From Siphonodentalium dalli (taxonomy: Eukaryota > Mollusca > Scaphopoda > Gadilida > Siphonodentaliidae): a stretch of 64,000 nucleotides of DNA. This document shows positions 44,160-54,504 of this stretch, piece after piece. The notes under the pieces are model-generated. The model searched no databases. It was not told the DNA's origin and was given only the letters and a program-made list of their open reading frames with translations. Location of the stretch: assembly GCA_032622095.1 (NCBI GenBank), contig CP136062.1, positions 162,932,875 to 162,996,874 on the forward strand. Reading direction: 5' to 3'. The translations under genes and the position numbers were made by a program. The stretch's first letter is position 1. The number at the start of each line of letters is the position of its first letter.

Positions 44160-46960
44160 ACCGTGTGTGTTGTCAATTTGGATTAATTTTCTTAAATAAT
44201 AACTACTTTGAGCAAGATGATTCTCAATTTCTAACGGAGTGTTTCACATCACTTTAATTTGGCGTAACCAATGCAACAACTCAAGGATTCTGAACTATAT
44301 ATTAAAAATGCATACTCCGAATTAAGGCTCCCAAATGACTATTTCTTTGGCTTCGGAGTAAACAATAGTTGATTCGAGTCGAGGAACCCACCATCAAAGA
44401 GGCGGTACCCGTAAGTGAGTCAGCACTTGTTCTCCCATCCCGTTCTATGTATAAACAAATGTATGTGTTATATAGCATGTGTTATATAAATTAGACACAA
44501 TTATGTTTAAACTAAAACCAATCAAAGCTCGGAGTGAACAGATATCGGTTTTTGAAATCTATTATTTTTCACCACCGGTACTTTTTGGCGGCTTGGCAAA
44601 AAGTCAACGATTCGACGGTCTCGGACCAAATTTTCGAATGAAAATGGATAATTCTAAAATCAGGTGACTTTGGGTCTTAGATATTTGACAATCCGACCAA
44701 ATGTCGTTGCACAAAATGTTGATAAATAACAGGTTTTGGCCAATTTTATATTATAGTTGACTGGTTAGCATTAATTTTGTGCAATTAATCGGTTATGATA
44801 ACTGAAGCGGCATTTAAAAAAATGTTGTTGTTGTTGCAATCTGATGATATGGGGACCATCGAATCGGATTGCGTACCTTTAAATCAAGTACTGTATCGGG
44901 ATTCGGGAATGCCGTTCGTGTTGGGAGATAGAATCTATTTCTGATCGCTATGTGAGTGTCCAGAATCGCAACGCCCCCGTAACGCACCGTAACGCCCCCG
45001 TTATCACGTTTGTTCCGAAGAATAGATAACAGATAAGGGTGACAGCATTGGAAGATGTAATTGAGATATGTAGTCTGGGAGGAATGGGTATCTCCTATCT
45101 CGATCAGCAACTGCCTTTAGAGTCGGTTCTCTTTGACAGCGAAATTGCCTCTACAGAGAGCATGCCGTTAACACTAAGTATCAAGCTTTGCAATAAGCGT
45201 TTATATAATTATACACTTACAATTTTAAATTATAGATTTTATATTAACTGATATCACGATATGTTTAAATCGTCGAAAGAATCAAAGCGAATTCGCGAAA
45301 GAATATAGGAGAGCTTGACATTAAAAGAATCAAGCGTTTGCAGTAAGATACATTAAAATATCACATTAAGTATCAAATGTTTGCAATAAGAGTTTATATA
45401 ATTATACACTTACAATTTTAAATTATTGATTTTATTTTAATTAATATCACTGTATGTTAAATCGTCGAAAGAATCAAGGCGAATTCATGAAAGAATATTG
45501 GTCCAACACGATAAACATTATCGTAAATTCACTTTTGCACAATAGCATATCCATCAGGATTTTAGTCCTTTTGGACTAAAATTTTCTCTTGCCAAAACTG
45601 TTTGCCAATTGAAAGTATCTTTTGCCAAATTTCAAAATTATTTGCCAAATTTAATTGAGGGTTTAATTGGGATAATTGAATGAACATCTAATGTTTTTTA
45701 TCCCGTTTAATACTGCTACACGATCATCAAACTAAAAGTATCTGTCATCAAAGCATATATATTATTTCGCCAAGTATAATATCCTTGTTGACAACAACGA
45801 GCCACGAATTAATCCGTCGCCATTCACATTTGGCTGATTGACCTGTCTTATACTCGCTGGTCATAAAACACTAACATCATAAATACGTGGTAGACAATGA
45901 CGGCATTAATATGCATTATTATAATGACTACATGCGTCCCTGATCCAAACAGACAAAGGGAGGATTAACTGTAAAAACTATTTAACCTTTTGTTGTTTCG
46001 TGTAAAGTATGGTGTCTGCCGGTTACACATTACATATAACAGCATCAATTTTTTTTTGGGTGAAGTAGAAGTTCAAGATCACTTGATCTTTTCGACACTC
46101 CACACTCCTCTCCTTGCCCACCCGACTCATATTTTAATAACGGTCGATTAGCTGTTTGATAAATGTTTGATTATGACAGAAAGAAGGCATTACCGTTTTG
46201 TGAAATCTAAAGAAGTGTACATATAACTGCCGACCACGCTAAGTTGATAGATTTCTTGGTCGGGTTTCCTTTTGTATTATCTGTAAGTCGGCACACGGTA
46301 ACGAATAACCCACTTCCGATGAGGTTGTATGACTAGATTATCTAGATAGTCATAATTAAAACCACTTGCCTAAAATTTTGCAAAATTAAATATTTTTTTT
46401 TGCCAAATGACATATAATTTAGAAAAAGATCTGGTCACAACAACAACAACAACAACAACAACAACATTTCTAAGAAACTCGTTTTGATGTACGCTTAAAT
46501 AATAAGGCTAATAGAACCTGGGACTTATATAATATATCAGTCCCTGATAGAACGCCGGTCAAATATTTGGTATTCCACACAAATCAGTTCAAAGATGAAT
46601 TTTCAATCGAAAAACATACACACATAACAGCTGTAGAGTGTAATGTTCTAAATATAGTCGCATTTTATGTCCCAATTTCGTGGAAATATATAGTACTAGC
46701 AGAGTTACTAGCTCAAAGTGTTACACGTATTCTCATAACTTTTATATCCAAATGGGATGACAAGACGTCATTGTTATATATGGATTATAAGAAGTGCATG
46801 GCCCAACTTGTCGGATTGATTGCAATTTTGTTTACCGCTGTTAATTCGTCCCACCAGCACAAATAAAGAACTAATTATTTGTTTACAAAGTTCTGCGAGT
46901 ACTTCATATGTTATATATGTTTTTAAATCGTAGAGTCGACATGGTTTGAGTTTGAGTTTC
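44160..46960. repeat. Unclassified dispersed repeat module, copy B
   Basis: It shares ordered blocks with 39300-41000 but is interrupted by extra sequence at about 44310-44865 and 45555-46467. Matching blocks include AACAACTCAAGGATTCTGAA, AAGGGTGACAGCATTGGAAG, AGAAACTCGTTTTGATGTAC and TTGTCGGATTGATTGCAATT. Confidence 0.6.
46438..46467. repeat. (CAA)n microsatellite
   Basis: About ten CAA units, ending one of the insertions in repeat module B. Confidence 0.95.
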
Positions 46961-48145
46961 GTCAATATTGTGACTTGGTCGGCCATCATTAAATTGATCA
47001 GTGCTTGGCGGAATGTTGATCACCCCCAACGTTGGACAAACTTTCACCCCAACAATACTGTCGGATACAGATTTTGTTGAAAGTGTTCTCGTAGTTTGAT
47101 TTTCCAAAAAAACGAAAAATGGGAATTTTTTATTTTTACAATTTTAGTTCCTGCTTTTGGACTGCAATGGCCATCAGTGGGCAATTTTCCAACCTTAGGG
47201 AGTGTCAGGTCGGAAATTTCCAACACTTGGAGAGCTTGCATGATGCCAGTCTAGATGCTATGATATTGTAGTTTTTAGGTTCAGATTTAAAAATTTCCTC
47301 TCACTAAGCTGAGTGATCCTGGTCCCTTCCAAGTAGCCAGTCAAAAACTGCTAATAAATTTAAAACATCAGGCCTCAATTTGTCTGGAGTTAGACTTCTA
47401 GATGCAAGGATTTGCAGTTTTCAGTTGCCAGTTGGAAATTTCAAGCCAAGGGGGTGGGGGGGGGGGTTGCGCGTAATTGGTATTACGCGAACATGCATGG
47501 AGTTTGGCCAGGTTGAAAGGGGTGTAGTTGGAATTTCCAAATGCAGACACCCCAATAGAGACCCTCTAGCTACGTCCCTGCCATGTTGTCACACCCTTCC
47601 CACATCATGCTGTGGGTGGACAAATATGTGTATATAGGCTACACGTGGCCCATGCAGGGACGTAGTCAGAGTGTTTCCGTTGGGGGTGTCCACCTTGAAA
47701 TTTCCGTCTGCACACCACCGTTTAACCATGCAGACTGAAACCCCAGAGTAGGCCTGCGCACCCCGCCACCGCTCACAGGAGTCCAGGAACATTTTTTAAA
47801 CATTGTATTAAGTACCCGGACCGCTGTGCCTCCACTTGAGTTAGAACTTTTCAACTTTTCAAAATTTCTTATCTGACACCCCACCCCACCTGACCCCAGT
47901 GAATGGAAATTTGTTGAACTGGTGGCCATTCCAGACCAAAATTAAAATTAATTTGTGAAAAGTATATTATATAGGCCTAATAAGTGTTTTATTTAAATGT
48001 TCCTAGAGTGACCTAGACCCCTGTAAAAATATGATACAGTACTGTTTGTCTAAAATAACAAAATCCCCACTAATTACTGGATGTACATGTAAATCAAACA
48101 ATAAGTACAATTTCAATAATTATATTGTGTAAAGTTTCCCACTAA
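46961..48145. other. Unassigned, decayed repeat sequence
   Basis: It contains many GGAATTTCCAA words and the paired phrases AGGGACGTAGTCAG and CTACGTCCCTG typical of old dispersed repeats. A G-tract lies at about 47451-47466. No gene was seen. Confidence 0.35.
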
Positions 48146-49199
48146 TGTGACGGTGTAATTTAGCCCTAGTTTATATACAACTAATACAAGTTAATACTGA
48201 CAACTAGCAGCTAACATATTCATCCATATCACCGGTATTTACGACATCCCGTTTACCCTCTCAACTTTGCTGTATTCGCTCCGTCCCTGTCTTATCACTG
48301 TCACTTCAGCCCAATGCTAAACGCTCTAGTATCGCTACGTCAACTAGTACAGGTAAGCTCGCAGCTGATTGGATGACACATGGTCGCGCGTAAATTGTCA
48401 AAGGTCAATCTAGTTTCGCGGGGTTTTAGATTAGTTGGTCAGAAAGTAAAGTTGTCTTCGGAAAGTTATTGTCTTAAAGTCTTAGTTTATTTTGTCGTCA
48501 AGATGTCGTCAAGTTGTTTAGACTATCGTTGTATACAGATCCTGACATAGTGGCCTATGTCTCATTGAACTGGTATGTTCACAGTTTCTATATTTTATCG
48601 TTATAACATGTTTTTATTAATACTTTTGTCTTCAAGTAAATCACCATAGAGTTTGTCCATTTTGACATAAAGTATATTTCCTATTTTAATTATATTTTAA
48701 TGTGATTACTTTTGTGAGGTTATCTCCCGATAACCTGAGATGCCAGTTTGTAGATATCTCAATTAGATAGATTGGATATCTGGCATTTCTTGTATTTTCA
48801 GGAACTCCTCAAGTTCCTTTAACATATATTTGTGTATGCACATATGCGTGCTTATCATGCAAATGGTAATATATTTGCATTTGGTTGCAGGGCCTATTCT
48901 ATGCCTATACTGATGTATGATAACACTCTCTGTGTTATGTGAACAGACTATGCCAGTCTGTGGATGATGTTTGATTGTATGTGTTGGTGGTGATGATGAT
49001 GATAATCAAGATGTGTTATTAAGATGAATAAATGCTATTGAAGACTACAAAAGGTAATATGAACTTTCCATAGACCCTGCCCACCAAGACTGAGAATTAA
49101 TTGACGGAGCCCATACTGCCAAGGCTAACTATATAAATTTAATGTCAAAGGCTCAAGGACATTTAATAATATAAATGGACCCAAAGTAACCCTATGACA
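48146..49199 (+). repeat. 5' LTR
   Basis: It begins TGTGACGGTG and ends CCCTATGACA. It aligns with 58393-59446 at a constant offset of 10247, so there are no length differences, and I saw no substitutions while reading through. A GATGAATAAATGC near 49024 could be the poly(A) signal. Confidence 0.95.
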
Positions 49200-49200
49200 T

Positions 49201-49219
49201 TTGGCGCTCACCGTGGTAA
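49201..49219 (+). promoter_or_regulatory. Primer-binding site for a tRNA
   Basis: TTGGCGCTCACCGTGGTAA lies one base after the LTR. TGGCGC... is complementary to the CCA-terminated 3' end of a host tRNA, as usual for minus-strand DNA priming. The exact tRNA is not determined. The sequence resembles the TGGCGC sites of gypsy-type elements. Confidence 0.7.
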
Positions 49220-51326
49220 TGGCAGTGGCTTCCAGAACTCTTGGAAATTCAAAGAAGTTGTGTTTCTTTAAGTGAAACTGGTAAACCAGCCCAAAGATAA
49301 CTGTTGCTGGAAACTGGGAATTCCCAACCTGTCAACTGAGGACGCGCACGCAGTAACAACAATGTGTCGCCCGTGTGATCTATTCGTTCAGTGATTGTTT
49401 GATCCAGTGCAGTGTGTAGGCAAACTATTGTGCTATTCAACCATCGCTTGACCAAGTCGCGCATCGATGGAGTGATGACCTAGATTCGTAGACAAATACT
49501 ACAGTGTGTAGAATCACAAACTGTGACGTGCTAAATTGTAAACAATTCACATTCAATTGGGATCTGATGTCAATTATTCTCAAAATGCCCATTGTTTATT
49601 TATATGCACACTTGTTTTGTTTATATGCACTTCTGTTCATTCTGATTTGAGCCATGCATCATCAATAGCTTAATTAGTTTATTTAGGGTTGTGAGCTTGT
49701 GTATGCAACTTTGGTGACGTGACCCCGGTCATGCTGTCAAATGTGCCTGTATAATCGTATAACTAACATGTGTCGTGTATAAAGAGCGTTCTATTTCTTA
49801 TTCAAAGCAGTGTCTGTTTTCTTCAACGCTCAATAAAGTGCTCTGTTTAGTAAACCCGACACATAAATAGAACTTCCGGTTTTGCGTTGTAAACATTGAC
49901 ACATGGCTTTTTGTTGACATCTGAACGTGAGCAAATCCGGACGATTTTGTCATTGTTTTTCATCAGTGCCAGTATTTTTGAAAGTGTAAGTTGTTTTCAT
50001 GCAAACTATAGACTAGTTAATATACTGGTAATTTATTTTGAGGCTCATAGCATGTGAAAAATGTTGTATTTGATTGAGTATCCAAAATTGACAACAAAAT
50101 ATGTCAGGCCACTTTGTCAAATTTCTCATGTGCCAGAATCACACTGCTGATTAAGTGATATTTTTCCAAAGCCGGACTTGTTGGAAAATATTTGAATTTT
50201 TCCAAACATTCCGTGTTTTCTGGTTGTGTAAATTTAATCGCTTTCTGCGGATGCATACTTAACTTAGTGCATCATTTGTGTTGGCATTTTGGATGCAAAT
50301 AATTTTTGCATCATCCCGGTAGTGTTTAAGCTGGCATTTGTGAAAATGGTAGTTTCAGCTTGTTTTCCATCAGCGTTGTTGTTCGACATTCTTCATTCTG
50401 CTTCAGTGTTTTTGTGTTATGTTCAGTAGTCGCAGATAACATAAGACGGTAAGTTTAGTGTCGTCCAGTCAGTTGGCCAATAATATTGGTCATGGTATCT
50501 TGCCCATACATCGACTTGCCCCGACCTACATTCTGACTTGCCCACTTGTCGCTTGACATTTCAATCTTTTTGTCGTACAATACCGTGCGCTCGCATCATT
50601 TCATATCATAGCATGAATTAAATAATTCAAATTAATAATGGTATAATTAATTAACTAAGCTAATTATATTATTATGTCTACGTCAGATTAGTGAAATTAG
50701 GTAACTTCGCCCGTCTTGTAAAAAAATTTCAGATTTTCCGAAGACGGTGGACGCAGTACATTGAAAATAGGACACTTAGAAATTTTTTTCAGTTTGTTCG
50801 CATTTTAGATCGGATATAGGTGATTAGTTTCGACTTTGAATTTTTTCAGCTCGTCGTCAGACATTATTGAAGTTAGGTGACTTGTCCCGACTTAGATTTT
50901 TTTCAGCTGTTTTTGCATTGAAATTAGGTGACATGGTTGTACTTTGAATTTTTTTTGTAGACGGTAGCCGATTTACATCGACATTAGATGACTTCATCGG
51001 ACTTAGAAATTTTTTCAGATATTTCTGCGTTATCGTACATAGAGATTTATTTCTTCTTTTTATGGTAAAGCCGTAATTTATTTACAGTGAACTTAGGACT
51101 TGAATATTTTTTTCAGATTTCAATTAGCAATTGCATGGACTTGAATATTTTTTTTCACAGGTTACGATAGTCGATAGTTATTAGATGGCTGATCTTGAAA
51201 TATTTTTCAGATATTCTTCTGAATAAATTATTGGTTAATACATTACTTTAACCACAACTTGCTGATTCATTTGAATAATTGTGTTTATTTGTATTATTAT
51301 TTCCATATTGTTCATTAAATTGAATC
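49220..51326 (+). other. 2.1-kb non-coding leader of the Ty3 element
   Basis: There is no plus-strand frame of note between the primer-binding site and the ATG at 51327. The second part holds a regular series of polypyrimidine-CAG motifs (see the next entry). A leader of this length is unusual and suggests splicing or internal initiation. Confidence 0.7.
50675..51215 (+). repeat. Tandem units of about 57 bp each ending in a splice-acceptor-like TTTTTTCAG
   Basis: Nine T-tract-(C/T)AG motifs end at 50732, 50792, 50849, 50906, 50960, 51018, 51116, 51160 and 51210. Most are preceded by ACTTGAAT or ACTTAGA and separated by GGTGACTT-type sequence. The first six are 54-60 bp apart. Each matches the 3' splice-site consensus. 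Confidence 0.8.
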
Positions 51327-53468
51327 ATGATGGCCGGTGTTGATGACTTACAGTCAATGGAGCGGAACGATGAGTTATTAGATAAGATTACAGCTCAGAT
51401 TGGTAAATTAAGGAAACAGATTGAAAGACTCCAGGAGGAGCAGGAGATGGAAATGCAGAATGAGATTGCCTATTACACCAATTATTATAATAATGGTTAT
51501 GATTATAATAACACTTATTCTAGGCGTAGACGGTATAAGCAGAAGAGGTCACAGAACTATAAAGGTTCTCAGAGAGATGCTCATGAAGTGAATGATTTTA
51601 ATCATCCTTCTAATGACAGGTTGCAAGATGATATAAATTGTTCCAGACAATTTGTAGGTTGTTATAAATGTGGAGAGGACTCACATTTTTCTAGAGGTTG
51701 TAGGAATTTCAGGTACTGGAATATGGGCAGATCCAAACAGACTTATAATAGTCATTCTTCCAGACCTCAGCAGCAGTCCATGAATTTTAATTTACAGGAT
51801 CCTTCTGGTTTAAGTGGAAGTCCCGCAGAGACTGAAGTTCAGGTAGCTGGCTTTAATACAAAAGCACTTCTTGATACAGGGAGCACAGTCAGTACTATTT
51901 CAGAGCGGTTTTATACTTCATTTTTGTCGAAGTCCCCACTTCAGCCTCTAAACCAGATCCTGAACATTGAGTGTGGAGATGGTAAAAGTCTTCCGTACCT
52001 AGGGTACATAGACTGTCCAGTGACAGTTTCTGAGTTTACTCGGAATGTGACAAGAGATTGTATTTTTCTTGTAGTGCCAAATAGCAACTATAACTTTTCA
52101 GTTCCAGTGTTGTTAGGTACAAATGTGTTAGCTGATTTCATGGAGATTTGTAAGCAGCAGCATGGTTCCAAGTTTTTGCAGGTATCTAATCTGTCTTCTC
52201 CATGGTATATGTCATTTCGCTGTATGACATTCAGAGAAAGGAACCTTGCAAAGAATAATTTTGTTTTAGGGCAGGTTAAATCTGCAGAGAATCAGCATGT
52301 GATCCTTCATCCAAACACAAAGAAAGTTCTTTCAGGTTTTATTGATCACAAGATGCCATATCAGCCTACATGTGCAATTTTGCAACCACTTCCAGATGAT
52401 AGTCGATTTGATTTTTTAGAAATATGTCCGTACGTTGTTAAATATGATTGCAAGAGTAATGATTCGATTGATGTTCATCTGTCCAACATTTCTTCCAGAA
52501 CCATTAGCATTGCACCTAATTCTGTAATATGCCAGATTCAACCTGTTTCAGTAGAGGATACCGAGGAGTCTAAGTCTGGTGAAACAAGTTCTTCATTTAC
52601 AGATCAACTTCAGTTTGACTTATCTTCTTTGACAGCTGATGAATTTAAAGCTGGGATGAAACTTATTAAAAGTTTTTCAGATGTTTTCTCTCAGAGTGAC
52701 TTGGACTTAGGTTTTTATAACAGGATTAAACATCGGATTGATATGTATGACAGTACACCTTTTAAGCAGCGTGCAAGACACATTCCACCTAGTATGATTG
52801 AAGAGGTCAGAAATCATCTTCATCAGTTACTTTCAGCTGGAGTTTTTAGAAGATCCAGGAGTCCATTCTCTTCTAATGTTGTGCTTGTTAGGAAGCGTGG
52901 TTCTAACGCTCTTAGACTCTGTGTTGATTACAGGCAACTCAATAAACAGACTATACCTGATAATTATGCTTTGCCTAGGCCAGAAATGTTGTTTGATTCT
53001 CTCAAAGGTGCCAAGTACTTCTCTGTGCTTGATTTGAAAATGGGTTTTCATCAATTAGAGATCTCCGAGGAACACAAAGAGAGAACTGCTTTTTCTGTTT
53101 CAGGATTAGGATTTTACGAGTACAATCGTTTAGCATTTGGACTTAACAATAGTCCAAGTTCATTTCAGAGAATGATGGAGGATTGTCTCGAAGGTTTAAA
53201 CCATAATATCTGCAATATTTATATTGATGACATCATTATTTGGTCGCAGACGGTTCCAGAGATGATAGAGCGACTTGAAGCTGTTTTTGACAGATTGAGG
53301 CAGTGTAATTTGAAGCTTGCCCCTTCAAAATGCAAATTCTTTCAACGTAAATGTACTTATGTTGGTTTTATAGTTTCAGAGCATGGAATTGAAACTGATC
53401 CTGAGAAAGTTGACAAAATTGTCAATTGGCCAGCTCCAGAGAATCCAGATCAGTTCAGGGGGGGGTGA
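51327..53468 (+). CDS. Gag-Pol first part: short Gag, zinc knuckle, protease, reverse transcriptase
   Basis: The ATG opens a 713-codon frame. Residues 10-45 form a coiled coil, 50-80 are Tyr/Asn- then Arg/Lys-rich, and 112-125 are a CCHC knuckle (CYKCGEDSHFSRGC) that binds the element's RNA. The aspartic protease site is LLDTGST at 181-187. The RT has CVDYRQLNKQT, FSVLDLKMGFHQ, LAFGLNNSPSSFQRMM and the catalytic YIDD at about 632. The frame is cut short by the inserted hAT-like element, where a stop appears 11 bp after the insertion point. The usual Gag capsid domain is not visible: only about 110 residues precede the knuckle. Confidence 0.93.
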   Translation: MMAGVDDLQSMERNDELLDKITAQIGKLRKQIERLQEEQEMEMQNEIAYYTNYYNNGYDYNNTYSRRRRYKQKRSQNYKGSQRDAHEVNDFNHPSNDRLQDDINCSRQFVGCYKCGEDSHFSRGCRNFRYWNMGRSKQTYNSHSSRPQQQSMNFNLQDPSGLSGSPAETEVQVAGFNTKALLDTGSTVSTISERFYTSFLSKSPLQPLNQILNIECGDGKSLPYLGYIDCPVTVSEFTRNVTRDCIFLVVPNSNYNFSVPVLLGTNVLADFMEICKQQHGSKFLQVSNLSSPWYMSFRCMTFRERNLAKNNFVLGQVKSAENQHVILHPNTKKVLSGFIDHKMPYQPTCAILQPLPDDSRFDFLEICPYVVKYDCKSNDSIDVHLSNISSRTISIAPNSVICQIQPVSVEDTEESKSGETSSSFTDQLQFDLSSLTADEFKAGMKLIKSFSDVFSQSDLDLGFYNRIKHRIDMYDSTPFKQRARHIPPSMIEEVRNHLHQLLSAGVFRRSRSPFSSNVVLVRKRGSNALRLCVDYRQLNKQTIPDNYALPRPEMLFDSLKGAKYFSVLDLKMGFHQLEISEEHKERTAFSVSGLGFYEYNRLAFGLNNSPSSFQRMMEDCLEGLNHNICNIYIDDIIIWSQTVPEMIERLEAVFDRLRQCNLKLAPSKCKFFQRKCTYVGFIVSEHGIETDPEKVDKIVNWPAPENPDQFRGG

Positions 53469-54504
53469 AAAAATTTCTTCCGGCACGTATGCCGGGGTGG
53501 GTGGGTGGTCAAAGCCACCAACAAGCAATTTTTTCCGCAACTAAAAAAAAAAATTCCTGCTTGTTTTTAGTGTTTTGGCAATGAGTTGGGCTTCAAAACC
53601 ACTTTGAATCAGTTTGAATGAGAGAAATAATGTAATTCTAACTGGTAAACTGACTGCAGGCAGTTATCGTGTTGTATTTTGTTGCAAATTTTGAAATCCA
53701 AGATGGCCGCTGGCAGCCATGTTTTTTTGGCCGAATGACCTCAAAATTACTCATTCCTATTTACATGTCCATGTTAAAGGCACGTGAGGCCTTAGTTGTC
53801 GAAAATATTCATATTTGTTCCAATCACTGTAAACAAAAAACATTTAAACGCATACAGTTTCGTTCATATATACCATGACCATCGCGTAAACAGCATGTTA
53901 TCATAAAGATTTACTATATTTTACCTAAGCAAGAGCCTGAATGTGTTACAGAAGACAGCACAATGCTGCTGGCTAATCACACACAAATGACATAAACGCT
54001 CTTTATTCGTTCCATATCAGGAATTCACCAACAAAGAACGCTCTTTATGTTTACCATCATAATATAAACAAACACCAGAAAAGTAACTTTTTATGCCTTT
54101 GTTTACATAACAAATGGTCAAATATATGACAATAACATACTGTTTATGTGATATTTCTTATTTGTATACGGACAAAGTCTGTCTACATTTTGTTGTTCTT
54201 TCTGTTTGTGGCCGTTTTTGACGGGTGGAAATATTTTCACAGGATACCCACCGCCAAGGCCAACCGTACCTTTAACATCCATGATAAATAGTATGCACAG
54301 AAATTCATATACAGCTGTTTACAGTGAATTTCCCCCCGCAAATCTCTGTTTTAGTGTTAAAAGGGGGGGTGGGTGTCAAAAAATGGTCGGAAAAAACTGC
54401 CGAAAACGGAAAAAAATTTGGCGGTGGGGGTGGGTGGGTACAAAAAATGATCGAAAGGGAAAAAATGCCATACGTGCCTGAAATTTTTTTCCGACCCCCC
54501 CCTG
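53456..54504. mobile_element. hAT-like non-autonomous DNA transposon inside pol
   Basis: About 1049 bp with inverted ends CAGGGGGGGGTGAAAAAATT and, read in reverse from the right, CAGGGGGGGGTCGGAAAAAA, both followed by GGCACGTATG. ATCAGTT directly repeats on both sides (8 bp, GATCAGTT, if the last G is assigned to the target). CAGRG ends and a target duplication of about 8 bp fit hAT elements. There is no transposase. A diverged relative is at 15585-16150. Confidence 0.85.
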
